Shown here piece after piece: positions 7,675 through 16,072 of a stretch of DNA of 32,915 bases (position 1 is its first letter; the number at the start of each line of letters is the position of its first letter). The notes under the pieces were generated by a model. That model did not search any database, had not been told where the DNA came from, and was given only the letters and a program-made list of their open reading frames with translations. A program made the translations under genes and the position numbers. The stretch covers positions 1 through 32,915 of the forward strand of contig WHSZ01000069.1 of the NCBI GenBank assembly GCA_009379845.1. Direction: 5' to 3'. The DNA comes from Pseudonocardiaceae bacterium. Its GTDB lineage: Bacteria; Actinomycetota; Actinomycetes; Mycobacteriales; Pseudonocardiaceae.

Positions 7675-8655
7675 TCAGTCCTTTCCGATCCAGGAATTCA
7701 CCTTGTCCTTGTTGTCCTGGACCCACTTCTTGGCGGCCTGTTCGGGCGACATCTTGTCCTTGGCGATCATGGTTGCCACCTGGTTCTGGTCCTCGTTCGT
7801 CCACTGGAAGTTCTTGACCAGCTTGAACGCCGGACCGTTCTCGTCGGCGAACTGCTTGCTGACGATCTTGTCGAGATCGTAGGTGGGGTAGTCGCAGGCG
7901 ATCTTCTCCGGATCGGCGTCGCAGCCCGGCTTGTACTGCGGGAGCTTGACCCGAACCAGGTCGACCTGGGTCTGCAGCCACTGCGGGGTGTAGAAGTATC
8001 CGAGCACCGGCGTACGTTGCTCGTCGGCCTTGGTGAACGCCTCGTTGAGCGCGTTCTCGCTGCCCGCGTAGACCACCTTGTAGTTCAGGTTCAGGTTCTT
8101 CACCAGCGCCTCGTCGTTGGTAACGAACGACGGATCGCCGTCAAGCAGCTGGCCCTTGCCACCGGATTCGGACGTCTTGAACAGGTTCGCGTACTTGTTC
8201 AGGTTCTTCCAGTTGGTGATGCCCGGATATTTCTCGGTCATCCATTTGGGAACGAACCAACCGATCTCGCCCTTGACGCCGGTCGAGCCCGCTTCGACCG
8301 CGGTCTTCTGCTCCTTGATGTACTTCTGCTTCAGATCCTCGTGGCCCCAGTTCTCCACAATGGCGTCGACCTCGCCGGTGCCGAAGCCTTGCCAGGCCAC
8401 TTCCTCCTTCAGATCCTTCTTGTTCACGTTGCAGCCGAGTTCCTGCTCCGCGACCTCGGCTATGACCGCTGCGTTCGCCTCGTAACCGACCCAGGGATTG
8501 ATCGCGATGTTGAACTCGCCGCACTCCCCGCCGCCCGAGGAACCGCTGTCCTCGCCGACCTTGGCTCCGCCACATGCCGACAGTGTCAGCGTCGCCAGGA
8601 GAGCGATCCCGGCTCCGAGCGCCAATCGCGTGCTGGCGATCCTGGTCCGTCTCAC
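7675..8655 (-). CDS. Glycine betaine/proline-type ABC substrate-binding lipoprotein
   Basis: The 326-residue protein is an extracytoplasmic solute receptor of the OpuAC/ProX class. The signal peptide (basic MRRTR, hydrophobic core 11-25) ends in lipobox LSAC, lipidating Cys28. The mature part starts with a Gly/Ser-rich tether and then INPWVGYEANAAV, VENWGHED and IGWFVPKWM, the aromatic elements that form the Trp cage for quaternary ammonium groups. It is the last gene of the bet unit, 86 bases after the permease, separated by a stem-loop that may adjust receptor levels. It would deliver glycine betaine or a similar compound to the permease encoded just upstream. A choline preference cannot be excluded. 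Confidence 0.9.
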   Translation of the reverse strand: MRRTRIASTRLALGAGIALLATLTLSACGGAKVGEDSGSSGGGECGEFNIAINPWVGYEANAAVIAEVAEQELGCNVNKKDLKEEVAWQGFGTGEVDAIVENWGHEDLKQKYIKEQKTAVEAGSTGVKGEIGWFVPKWMTEKYPGITNWKNLNKYANLFKTSESGGKGQLLDGDPSFVTNDEALVKNLNLNYKVVYAGSENALNEAFTKADEQRTPVLGYFYTPQWLQTQVDLVRVKLPQYKPGCDADPEKIACDYPTYDLDKIVSKQFADENGPAFKLVKNFQWTNEDQNQVATMIAKDKMSPEQAAKKWVQDNKDKVNSWIGKD

Positions 8656-8710
8656 TGTTCGTCAACCTCCTCTTTGCCACCACGTCGGGTGGGTTCCTTC
8701 GGTGCCGGCG

Positions 8711-8725
8711 ACCGTCCGCGACGGT
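8711..8725 (-). other. Intercistronic stem-loop between permease and binding protein
   Basis: A perfect 6-bp stem (ACCGTC / GACGGT) with a 3-base loop lies in the 86-base gap between the permease stop and the binding-protein start. Such hairpins can stabilise or process polycistronic mRNA and let the receptor be made in excess. It could also be a partial terminator followed by a separate promoter, but I see no clear promoter in the gap. Confidence 0.4.
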
Positions 8726-8741
8726 GCCGCTTTCCGTCTGA

Positions 8742-10718
8742 TTAGGACGGTCGGTCCGCACGCTTCGCGGCGGCCTGGGTCATGCGGTCGAGCATCACGC
8801 CGAGCAGCACGATCGCGATGCCCGCCGCCAATCCCTTGCCGTACAGCTGTCCCTGGGAGAACCCGGCGACCACCTGGTAGCCGAGCGCGCCCGCACCGAC
8901 AAGTCCGCCGACCACCACCATGGACAGCACGTAGATCAGCCCCTGGTTGGTGGCCAGCGTCAACGCACGCCGGGACATCGGCAGCTGCACCTTGGTGATC
9001 GTCTGCCAGGTGCTCGATCCGGACGCCGTCGCCGCCTCCACGGTCGTCGCCGACACACCGCGGATCCCGTCGGTGACGATCTTGATCGCCACCGGGGACG
9101 CGTACACCACGGCGGCGATGATCGCGGTGAACCGGGTCGCTTCGAACAGGGCGAGGAACGGCACGAGGTAGACGAACGGCGGCATGGTCTGGCCGGCGTC
9201 GAGCACCGGCCGGACGACCCTGTCCACCCGCGGGCTGCGCCCCATCCAGACGCCGAGCACGATTCCCAGGACCATCACGATCACGGTGGCAAGCAGTACC
9301 TGAGCCAGCGTGGTCATGGCGTCCTGCCACAGGCCGGTGCCGACCAGCAACGCCAAGCACACCGCGGAAACCACCGCGGCCCGGATGCTGCCGATGACGA
9401 CCGAAATCGCGATGATCACGGCGGCGACGAGCCACCATGGTGACTGCACGAGCAGTGCCTGCAGCGGATCGATGAGCGTGGCGCTGACCACGTCCTTCAA
9501 ATCCGTTGTCAGCGCGGCGAAGTTGTCCTTGACCCATTCCGTCGCGGTGTCCGTCGCGCGCACAATCGTGCTGCCGATCTCTACGTCGGCCGGAAATTCC
9601 GCGGCCCACACATAGGTTCGGGAGAGCCACACGCCGATCGCGGCGAGCACGCCACCGCCGATCAGCATCGGAAGGCGTAACATCGCGGCACCCCGGCTCG
9701 GCGCGGTGTGCGAGGGCCGGGCCTTCGCGGAGGCAGCCGTTGTCACCCGGTCCAGAATGATCGCGAGCACCACGATGGCAAGGCCACCGTTGAAGGCCGT
9801 GCCAACATCCTGGGTCTGCAGCGCCTTGATCACCGTCTTGCCGAGCCCCGGTGCATCGATCAGCGCCGCGATGGTGACCATCGCGAGCGCCGCCATCATC
9901 GTCTGGTTGATGCCGAGCACGATGGTGCGTTTCGCGGCCGGCAGCAGCACCTTGGTCAGCGTCTGGCGCCTCGTCGATCCGAGTGACTCGCTGGCCTCGA
10001 CCATGTCGCGCGGCACCGATCTGATGCCGTGCGCGGTGAGCCGGATAACCGGTGGCGCCGCATAGATCAGCGTCGCGATCGTCGCGGATGCCGGGCCGAT
10101 CAGGAAGAACAATGTCAACGGCGCCAGATAGACGAATGTCGGCATGGTCTGCATGAAATCGAGCACCGGCGTGATCAGCCGGTTGAACCGATCGGACAGC
10201 CCCGCCCACACGCCGAGCGGGATCGCGAACAGCAACGCGATCAGCACCGCGGAGATGGTCAGCGCCAACGTGTCCATGCTCTCCGTCCATAGCCCTTGCA
10301 GGCCAAGGAACACAAGACCGGCCATGGCGAGCAGCGCGACGCGGATGTTAGCGACGAGATAGCAGACGTAGCCTGCCACCGCGACCACCCCGAGCCACCC
10401 GAGCATCGGGATGGGGGAGTCGAAGGCCGGTTCGGAAAGCACCGTCTGAATGAACGTGGTGAACTCGTCGACGATCAGCCGGATGATGTTGAAGAAGTAG
10501 AGGAATAGCGGATTGCTATTGCGGTTGGCGCCGATCGAGTCGTTGACGTCGTTGAGCCACTCGTGCAACCCGGTCAGCTGCGCGGCGCCGAGCGGCAGGG
10601 TGTGCGTGCCGCGCAGGACCAGCCACGCGACAAGCCACACCGCCAGGATGCCGGCCACCAACGCGCCCTTGCTTGGCCGCCGGGTGGTGATCGTGTCCCG
10701 AAGCTGCGCCGTGGACAT
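8742..10718 (-). CDS. Duplicated/fused glycine betaine ABC transporter permease
   Basis: The 658-residue membrane protein contains two complete binding-protein-dependent permease domains in one chain (about residues 95-330 and 430-640). Each has the EAA coupling loop: GIRSVPRDMVEASESLGS and GIRGVSATTVEAATASGS. Each also has the signature MQTMPTFVYL / GQTMPPFVYL typical of OpuAB/ProW. Normal ProW has one such domain, so this is an internal duplication; the single chain can form the whole permease pore with a dimer of the ATPase. The start is ATG 10718, overlapping the ATPase stop by one base (TGATG). Upstream in-frame sequence is the ATPase gene in another frame. It should import glycine betaine across the plasma membrane. 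Confidence 0.92.
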   Translation of the reverse strand: MSTAQLRDTITTRRPSKGALVAGILAVWLVAWLVLRGTHTLPLGAAQLTGLHEWLNDVNDSIGANRNSNPLFLYFFNIIRLIVDEFTTFIQTVLSEPAFDSPIPMLGWLGVVAVAGYVCYLVANIRVALLAMAGLVFLGLQGLWTESMDTLALTISAVLIALLFAIPLGVWAGLSDRFNRLITPVLDFMQTMPTFVYLAPLTLFFLIGPASATIATLIYAAPPVIRLTAHGIRSVPRDMVEASESLGSTRRQTLTKVLLPAAKRTIVLGINQTMMAALAMVTIAALIDAPGLGKTVIKALQTQDVGTAFNGGLAIVVLAIILDRVTTAASAKARPSHTAPSRGAAMLRLPMLIGGGVLAAIGVWLSRTYVWAAEFPADVEIGSTIVRATDTATEWVKDNFAALTTDLKDVVSATLIDPLQALLVQSPWWLVAAVIIAISVVIGSIRAAVVSAVCLALLVGTGLWQDAMTTLAQVLLATVIVMVLGIVLGVWMGRSPRVDRVVRPVLDAGQTMPPFVYLVPFLALFEATRFTAIIAAVVYASPVAIKIVTDGIRGVSATTVEAATASGSSTWQTITKVQLPMSRRALTLATNQGLIYVLSMVVVGGLVGAGALGYQVVAGFSQGQLYGKGLAAGIAIVLLGVMLDRMTQAAAKRADRPS

Positions 10719-11806
10719 CACGCGCCGCTTTCCTGCCGGGCGACGATGGCGAGAATCTCGTCGTCGCCGACGATACCGAGCAGTTCGCCGTCGCTGACGA
10801 CCTTCACCGGTTTGTCCGCTTGCAGGACCTGCCGGGTGGCCTCCCTGACCACCACGTCGGGCCCGAGCTCCGGGCCGTCGAGCGGATCGTCCGGACGCGG
10901 ATCGCGCATGATCCACTTCAGGGTGAGCACGTCACCGTGCGGTACATCACGGACGAAGTCCCTGATGTAGTCGTCGGCGGGCGCACCGACCAACTCGTCA
11001 CCGGTGCCGAGCTGAACCATCTCACCATCACGCATGATCAGGATCCGGTCGCCGAGCTTCAGCGCTTCGGAAAGGTCATGGGTGATGAACACCATCGTCT
11101 TGCCGACCTCGCGATGCAGCCGGATGACCTCCTGCTGCATGTCGCGGCGGATCAGCGGATCGAGCGCGGAGAACGGCTCGTCGAAGAACAGCACATCGGG
11201 ATCGGCCGCGAGTGCGCGCGCGAGGCCGACGCGCTGCTGCATGCCGCCGGAGAGCTGATCGGGGTAGGACTTCTCGTTGCCGCCCAGCCCGACGAGCTCG
11301 ATCACCTCCTGCGCGCGCCTGGTTCGCTCGGTCTTGCCAACGCCCTTGACCTCGAGGCCGTAGCCGACGTTGTCGATCACCCTGCGGTGCGGCAGCAATC
11401 CGAAGTGCTGGAACACCATGGAGAACTTGTTCCTGCGCAGCTCGCGGAGCTGCTTGTGGTTGGCCGCGAGCATGTCGTCACCCTCGAACAGCATCTCACC
11501 CGCGGTGGGCTCGATCAGCCGGGTGAGGCACCGCACCAGTGTCGATTTGCCGGAACCGGACAGCCCCATGACGACGAAAACCTCGCCGCCCGCGACATCG
11601 AAACCGACGTCCCGGACCGCGGCGGTGCAGCCGGTCCGGTCGAGCAGGTCGCGCCTGCCGAGCTCGCGCAGTTTGGGCGAGTTCGGAACGGCCGCCGCCC
11701 TCGGGCCGAAAACCTTCCACAATCCGCGTACTGAAATGACGGACTCGCCGGCCAGTGCCTCGTCTTCGTGACGTCCTCGTTCCTCGTGCACTTGGCTCGT
11801 TGTCAC
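10718..11806 (-). CDS. Glycine betaine/proline ABC transporter ATP-binding protein
   Basis: The 362-residue ATPase is of the OpuAA/ProV class. Walker A is GLSGSGKST (81-89), Q-loop Gln133, signature LSGGMQQR (185-192), Walker B VLFFDE (205-210), then FITHDLSEA with the switch His. The first 60 residues include the ProV-type extension before the core. The C-terminal 80 residues contain a CBS-like half (VVREATRQVLQADKPVKVV, GELLGIVGDDEIL), which in OpuA senses ionic strength. GTG 11806 is chosen because AGGAAGG lies just upstream and the choline dehydrogenase stop is four bases before it; upstream ATG codons would overlap that gene. It energises the fused permease. Confidence 0.92.
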   Translation of the reverse strand: MTTSQVHEERGRHEDEALAGESVISVRGLWKVFGPRAAAVPNSPKLRELGRRDLLDRTGCTAAVRDVGFDVAGGEVFVVMGLSGSGKSTLVRCLTRLIEPTAGEMLFEGDDMLAANHKQLRELRRNKFSMVFQHFGLLPHRRVIDNVGYGLEVKGVGKTERTRRAQEVIELVGLGGNEKSYPDQLSGGMQQRVGLARALAADPDVLFFDEPFSALDPLIRRDMQQEVIRLHREVGKTMVFITHDLSEALKLGDRILIMRDGEMVQLGTGDELVGAPADDYIRDFVRDVPHGDVLTLKWIMRDPRPDDPLDGPELGPDVVVREATRQVLQADKPVKVVSDGELLGIVGDDEILAIVARQESGA

Positions 11807-11810
11807 GGTA

Positions 11811-13520
11811 TTACCTTCCTGACTTGGCGTCACTTTCCGTGGGCTCATCGAACCCACGACCCGGGTGTCGCGCTGCACGGTGCCGGTAGAACTCGGTGCT
11901 GGCAGGGGCAAGTGGCGTGTTGCCGAGAATGAGATCGGCCGCCTTCTCGGCGAGCATCATCACCGGCGCGTAGATGTTGCCGTTGGTCAAGTACGGCATC
12001 GCCGAGGCGTCGACCACCCGAAGCCCGTCGACGCCGTGCACCTTCATCGACGTGGGGTCCACAACGGACATCGCGTCCACGCCCATCCGTGCGGTGCACG
12101 AAGGGTGGTAGGCGGTCTCGGCGTCCTTGGCGACCCAGGCGAGGATGGCCTCGTCGCTGTCGATCTCAGGACCGGGGGAGAGTTCGCCACCATCGAACTC
12201 CTGGAACGCAGGCTGGCGCAGGATCTCCCTGCCGACCCGGATCGCCTCCACCCACTCCTTGCGGTCGTTCGTTGTGGACAGATAGTTGAACCGGAGAGCC
12301 GGGTGTTGCTTGGGATTCGTCGACCTGATCTTCACCGTGCCGCGAACGTCTGAGTACATCGGTCCGATGTGGACTTGATAGCCGTGTTCCGCGTTCACCG
12401 GCGTGCCGTCGTAGCGGACCGCGATAGGCAGGAAGTGGAACATCAAGTTGGGATAGTCGACCCGGTCGTTGCCCCGGACGAAACCACCGGCTTCGAAGTG
12501 GTTGGTCGCCGCTGGCCCTGAGTGGTTGAGCATCCACCGCAGGCCGATCTTCGGGCGGTTTCGCAGCTTCAGCGCCGGGTTGAAGGAGACCGGTTGCCGG
12601 CACGCGTGCTGGATGTAGGCCTCGAGGTGGTCTTGCAGGTTTTCCCCGACGCCGGGCAGCGCGTGCACCATGTCGATGCCGAGCGGCCGGAGGTCGTCGG
12701 GATTGCCGATACCGGACAGCTGCAGCAGTTGTGGCGTGTTGATCGCGCCACCGGAGAGGACGACCTCGCCGCCGCGAACGGTCTGCCGGGAGCGGCCGAG
12801 CCGGTCATACTCGACGCCCACCGCGCGGTTGCCCTCGAACAAGATCCGGTTCACCTGCGAATAGCACCGCACGGTGAGGTTCGGGCGGTTGTTCACCGGA
12901 TGCAGGTAGGCGCGGGCAGCCGACCAGCGGCGGCCGTTGCGAATGAGGCGGTCGAACCGGGCGAAGCCTTCCTGCCGGTAGCCGTTGACATCGGGGGTCA
13001 GCGGGTAGCCGGCCTGCTGGGCGGCTTCGAGGAAGGCGCCGAAGAGGGGATTGGTGGCCGGCCCGCGCTCCAGCCATAGTGGACCGTCGTCGCCGCGCCA
13101 CTCGTCGCCGCCTGCCATACAGGTTTCCATGCGCTTGAAGTACGGCAGGCAGTGCGCGTAATCCCAGGTTCGCATCCCCGGATCGGCAGCCCAGCGTTCC
13201 AAGTCAATCGGGTTGCCGCGCTGGAAGATCATCCCGTTGATCGAGCTGGAGCCACCGAGCACCTTGCCCCGGCCGTGCGTGACTCGCCGGCCACCCATAT
13301 ACGGCTCCGGTTCGGACACGTACTTCCAGTCATAGAACCGGTTTCCGATGATCATCGTCAGCGCTGCCGGCATGTGGATGAAGATGTCCCAGATCCAGTC
13401 GGGGCGGCCCGCTTCGAGCACGAGCACCTTGTTGGCCAGATCCGCGCTGAGCCGGTTGGCCAGCGAGCACCCAGCGGAGCCGCCGCCGACAATGATGTAG
13501 TCGTAGTCGCCTGTGCTCAT
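11811..13520 (-). CDS. betA: Choline dehydrogenase (GMC oxidoreductase)
   Basis: This 569-residue FAD enzyme oxidises choline to betaine aldehyde, the first step of glycine betaine synthesis. The N-terminal dinucleotide motif VGGGSAGCSLANRLS binds FAD; the first GMC signature is GRGKVLGGSSSING and the second is GGAINTPQLLQLSGIG. The catalytic His472 sits in YHPSCTARMG and an Asn in LTNGNIYAP. YHPSCTxRMG is characteristic of BetA within the GMC family, and the betB and betaine transporter neighbours support that. ATG 13520 is preceded by GAGGGGTG at good spacing. The 38-base gap to betB holds a short direct repeat (GAGACCAAT twice) of unknown meaning. Confidence 0.93.
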   Translation of the reverse strand: MSTGDYDYIIVGGGSAGCSLANRLSADLANKVLVLEAGRPDWIWDIFIHMPAALTMIIGNRFYDWKYVSEPEPYMGGRRVTHGRGKVLGGSSSINGMIFQRGNPIDLERWAADPGMRTWDYAHCLPYFKRMETCMAGGDEWRGDDGPLWLERGPATNPLFGAFLEAAQQAGYPLTPDVNGYRQEGFARFDRLIRNGRRWSAARAYLHPVNNRPNLTVRCYSQVNRILFEGNRAVGVEYDRLGRSRQTVRGGEVVLSGGAINTPQLLQLSGIGNPDDLRPLGIDMVHALPGVGENLQDHLEAYIQHACRQPVSFNPALKLRNRPKIGLRWMLNHSGPAATNHFEAGGFVRGNDRVDYPNLMFHFLPIAVRYDGTPVNAEHGYQVHIGPMYSDVRGTVKIRSTNPKQHPALRFNYLSTTNDRKEWVEAIRVGREILRQPAFQEFDGGELSPGPEIDSDEAILAWVAKDAETAYHPSCTARMGVDAMSVVDPTSMKVHGVDGLRVVDASAMPYLTNGNIYAPVMMLAEKAADLILGNTPLAPASTEFYRHRAARHPGRGFDEPTESDAKSGR

Positions 13521-13558
13521 CGGAACACCCCTCTAGAGACCAATCTGGAGACCAATTG

Positions 13559-15040
13559 TCAGGACCGCTCGCCGGAGAACCAGCGCATCGGCGCCGGTCT
13601 GATGTTGTGGTAGATGTGCTTGGCCTCGCGGTACTCGGCCAGCCCGCTTGGACCGAGCTCGCGACCGACACCGGATTTACCGAAGCCACCCCACTCGGCC
13701 TGTGGCAGGTAGGGATGGAAGTCGTTGATCCACACGGTGCCGTGCCGTAGCGCGGCGGCGACGCGTTGCGCGACGGACGCGTCGGCTGTCCACACCGCGC
13801 CGGCGAGGCCGTAGTCCGTGTCGTTGGCCAGATCGATGGCCTGCTGCTCGTCGCTGAACCGCTCGACCGTGACGACCGGCCCGAACACCTCCTCACGCAC
13901 GATCGCCATGTCCCTGGTGCAGTCCGCGAAGACGGTGGGGCGCAAGTAGTAGCCGCTGGCCAGCTCGGGCTCGGCCGGCCGGCTGCCGCCCGCGACGAGC
14001 CTCGCGCCGTCCGATATCGCCTGCGCGATGTATCCCTCCACTTTGGACCGCTGTGCCTCGGAGACCAGCGGGCCACACTCGGTCTCCGCGTCCAGCCCGT
14101 TGCCAAGCCGGATCTCATCGGCGCGCTTCGCGAGCTCTTCGACGAACCGGTCGTGAATCCGGTCCTCCACGATCAACCGCGACCCGGCGGAACACACCTG
14201 GCCGGAATGCAGGAACGCCGCGGCGAGCGCGTAATCGACGGCGGTGTCGAAGTCGGCGTCGGCGAACACCACGTTCGGATTCTTCCCACCGAGTTCCAGC
14301 GCGACCCGCTTCACGTCGGGCGCCGCCATCGCCATGATCCGCTGCCCGGTTGCCAGGCCACCGGTGAACGAGACCAGGTCGACATCGGGGTGCTCCACCA
14401 TCGCCGAGCCGACCACCGGACCGCTGCCGAGCAGCAGGTTGACCACGCCCGGCGGCGCGCCAGCCTCCGCGACCAGGCCGACGAGCCGCAACGTGGAAAG
14501 CGGCGTCACCTCGCTCGGTTTGATGACCACGGTGTTGCCGGCTGCCAGGGCCGGGGCCAGCTTCCAGGACAGCTGCAGCAACGGGTAGTTCCACGGGGTG
14601 ATCAGCGCGCACACCCCGATCGGCTCGTAAACCACCCGGCTCACCACATCCGGGTTGCCGGCGTCCACCGTCCGGCCGGCGTCCTTGTCCGCCAGACCCG
14701 CGTAGTAGTTGAACACCGCCGTCACATCGTCGACGTCGATCCGGCCCTCGGCGAGGGTCTTGCCGGTGTCCAGGCTCTCGGTGCGCGCCAGCACCTCGCG
14801 GTCCCGAACGAGCAGATCCGCCACCAGCCGCAGCAACTCGCCCCGTTCCCGCGCGGAGGTTCGCCGCCACGGACCGCCGTCGAACGCGTTACGCGCGGCG
14901 GCTACCGCGGCGTCGACATCGGCGTGGCTCGCTTCCGAGACCGTGCTCAGCTCGCTGCCGTCATGGGGGTTGAGCACGGCTCGACCGGACTGAGACGACG
15001 AGCTTTCCGTCCAGCTTCCGTCGATGTAGAGGTCTTTCAT
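13559..15040 (-). CDS. betB: Betaine aldehyde dehydrogenase
   Basis: This 493-residue NAD(P)-dependent aldehyde dehydrogenase would convert betaine aldehyde to glycine betaine. The catalytic Cys283 lies in GQVCSAG and general-base Glu249 in LELGGK, 34 residues apart as expected; TPWNYPL binds the cofactor, and SFTGG occupies the Rossmann position. The substrate is inferred from the adjacent choline dehydrogenase and betaine transporter; alone it could be any aliphatic ALDH. ATG 15040 is chosen over a TTG at 15064, whose only purine-rich stretch is too close. It is the first gene of the minus-strand bet unit, 200 bases from the divergent TetR gene, with a promoter and palindromes in between. 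Confidence 0.9.
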   Translation of the reverse strand: MKDLYIDGSWTESSSSQSGRAVLNPHDGSELSTVSEASHADVDAAVAAARNAFDGGPWRRTSARERGELLRLVADLLVRDREVLARTESLDTGKTLAEGRIDVDDVTAVFNYYAGLADKDAGRTVDAGNPDVVSRVVYEPIGVCALITPWNYPLLQLSWKLAPALAAGNTVVIKPSEVTPLSTLRLVGLVAEAGAPPGVVNLLLGSGPVVGSAMVEHPDVDLVSFTGGLATGQRIMAMAAPDVKRVALELGGKNPNVVFADADFDTAVDYALAAAFLHSGQVCSAGSRLIVEDRIHDRFVEELAKRADEIRLGNGLDAETECGPLVSEAQRSKVEGYIAQAISDGARLVAGGSRPAEPELASGYYLRPTVFADCTRDMAIVREEVFGPVVTVERFSDEQQAIDLANDTDYGLAGAVWTADASVAQRVAAALRHGTVWINDFHPYLPQAEWGGFGKSGVGRELGPSGLAEYREAKHIYHNIRPAPMRWFSGERS

Positions 15041-15099
15041 GCCGGCGGAGTCCCATCTGATCAAGTCCTGCCGCTGGTGGCGGCCGCGGTGTTATGAGC

Positions 15100-15124
15100 G
15101 TACAAATGTACACATAATGTGTAC
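15100..15124. promoter_or_regulatory. Palindromic operator pair for the divergent TetR regulator
   Basis: Two overlapping palindromes occupy the betB-tetR intergenic region. GTACACATAATGTGTAC (15108-15124) is a perfect 8-bp inverted repeat around one central base, and GTACAAATGTAC (15100-15111) has perfect 5-bp arms. Their common half is GTACA. The AT-rich patch is distinct from the GC-rich surroundings. The first palindrome lies inside the spacer of the proposed betB promoter, where a bound TetR dimer would block RNA polymerase. Assignment to the adjacent TetR is by position, not proven. Confidence 0.65.
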
Positions 15125-15133
15125 GAATGTCCA
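15105..15133 (-). promoter_or_regulatory. Candidate betB promoter
   Basis: On the minus strand TGGACA (15133-15128) and TACATT (15110-15105) are separated by exactly 17 bases, an acceptable sigma-A-type promoter with partial consensus boxes. It would give a leader of roughly 60 bases before the betB ATG. The perfect 17-base palindrome fills the spacer. Confidence 0.45.
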
Positions 15134-15240
15134 TAAGTCTGCCAGAATGCGTTGAAACACAGCGGCAGCCGGCGCGGCGAGAAAGCGGCTAGCTTGTGGT
15201 GATTACGGATTCGGACGGCGCGAGGGGGCGTTTCACGGCT

Positions 15241-15816
15241 ATGGCGACGAATAAGCCCGTGACGAGAAAGCGGATGCGCGGCCCCAATGACCCCGATCGG
15301 CCGAACCGTATCGCTCGGGCCGCTATCACCGTGGTCGCCGAACACGGCATAGAGGCGCTCACGCACCGCAAGGTGGCGGCCGTGGCTGGGGTGCCGCTCG
15401 GCTCCACGACCTACCACTTCGCGACACTGGACGATCTCGTCGCCGCCGCGCTCGATGAGGCGGCCGAGCGCAGCGTCACGCAGTTGCGCAGCTGGGATCA
15501 GAACCTCGAACCCGATGTCGACCTCGCGGCCGCGCTCGCCGACTTCGTGCTGGCCTCGATCACCGAACAGCGCGAGCACACCATCGCCGAGTACAACCTC
15601 TATGCCGTCGCGCTGCACCGGCCGCACCTGCGGCAGGCCGCGGCGGCGTGGGACAGCGCGCTGGCCGAACTGTTCATCGCGCGCACCGATCCGTTGACCG
15701 GGCAGCTGATCGCGACGCTGACCTGCGGGCTGCTGATGCAGGCCGTGCTCAACGACGAGACGCCGACGCACGCGGAACTCGAAGCGCTGTTCCGCAGGGC
15801 GCTCGCCGGTTCTTAG
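15241..15816 (+). CDS. TetR-family regulator of the bet operon (BetI-like role)
   Basis: This 191-residue TetR-type repressor has its helix-turn-helix at residues about 41-60 (LTHRKVAAVAGVPLGSTTYHF), followed by a helical ligand domain. It is divergent from betB, the standard position for a choline- or betaine-aldehyde-responsive repressor such as BetI, although true BetI orthology cannot be judged from motifs. ATG 15241 is the preferred start, giving a short basic N-terminal arm; GTG codons at 15196/15199 would add 14-15 residues that do not look like part of the domain. A GAGGGGG about 12 bases upstream is a weak ribosome site. It probably represses betB-betA-transporter and itself through the GTACA-type palindromes. 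Confidence 0.85.
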   Translation: MATNKPVTRKRMRGPNDPDRPNRIARAAITVVAEHGIEALTHRKVAAVAGVPLGSTTYHFATLDDLVAAALDEAAERSVTQLRSWDQNLEPDVDLAAALADFVLASITEQREHTIAEYNLYAVALHRPHLRQAAAAWDSALAELFIARTDPLTGQLIATLTCGLLMQAVLNDETPTHAELEALFRRALAGS

Positions 15817-15919
15817 CCGGCTCGCGTCGCGCTCTCTTCCGGCTTCTGAAGGCTTCTGAAGGACTCGCAGCGGCGTCTGCTCCGCATCGGTCAAGCTTCG
15901 TGGGCGAGCGATGTGGCCC

Positions 15920-15949
15920 TTGACACACTCATGCGGGCAGCTCTATGTT
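15920..15949 (+). promoter_or_regulatory. Sigma-A-like promoter of the ABC/creatininase-fold operon
   Basis: TTGACA (15920-15925, a perfect -35) is followed after 18 bases by TATGTT (15944-15949, four of six). It lies 124 bases before the TTG start of the ATPase gene, within the 256-base non-coding stretch after tetR, and is directly followed by an inverted-repeat region. The rest of the stretch holds a tandem TTCTGAAGG repeat (15841-15860) and otherwise nothing I recognise. Confidence 0.6.
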
Positions 15950-15956
15950 TCCGCGA

Positions 15957-15989
15957 TGTAAAGGGTTACGGAAAAGCGTTACATTCCGT
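15957..15989. promoter_or_regulatory. Inverted-repeat operator candidate just downstream of the promoter
   Basis: Two nested inverted repeats are seen: TGTAA (15957-15961) with TTACA (15979-15983), and ACGGAA (15968-15973) with TTCCGT (15984-15989), ten bases apart. GTTAC also occurs twice in direct orientation (15965-15969, 15978-15982). Its position at about the transcription start suits a repressor such as the LacI-type regulator at the end of the operon. That link is inference. Confidence 0.45.
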
Positions 15990-16072
15990 TCCACGCGCCC
16001 CTCACCCGAGTCCCGATGTTCGACCGACTCGGTGAGCTGACCTGATTCGTGCCATCCCTTGGGGAGGTCGAC

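Noticed and set aside
15041..15064. TTG start extending betB
   Set aside because: The purine-rich stretch ends too close to the TTG and the extra residues are not part of the family.
13766..15097. Long plus-strand open frame (443 codons) opposite betB
   Set aside because: It is the antisense shadow of a clear aldehyde dehydrogenase in high-GC DNA, with Arg/His/Gly-rich composition and no recognisable motif.
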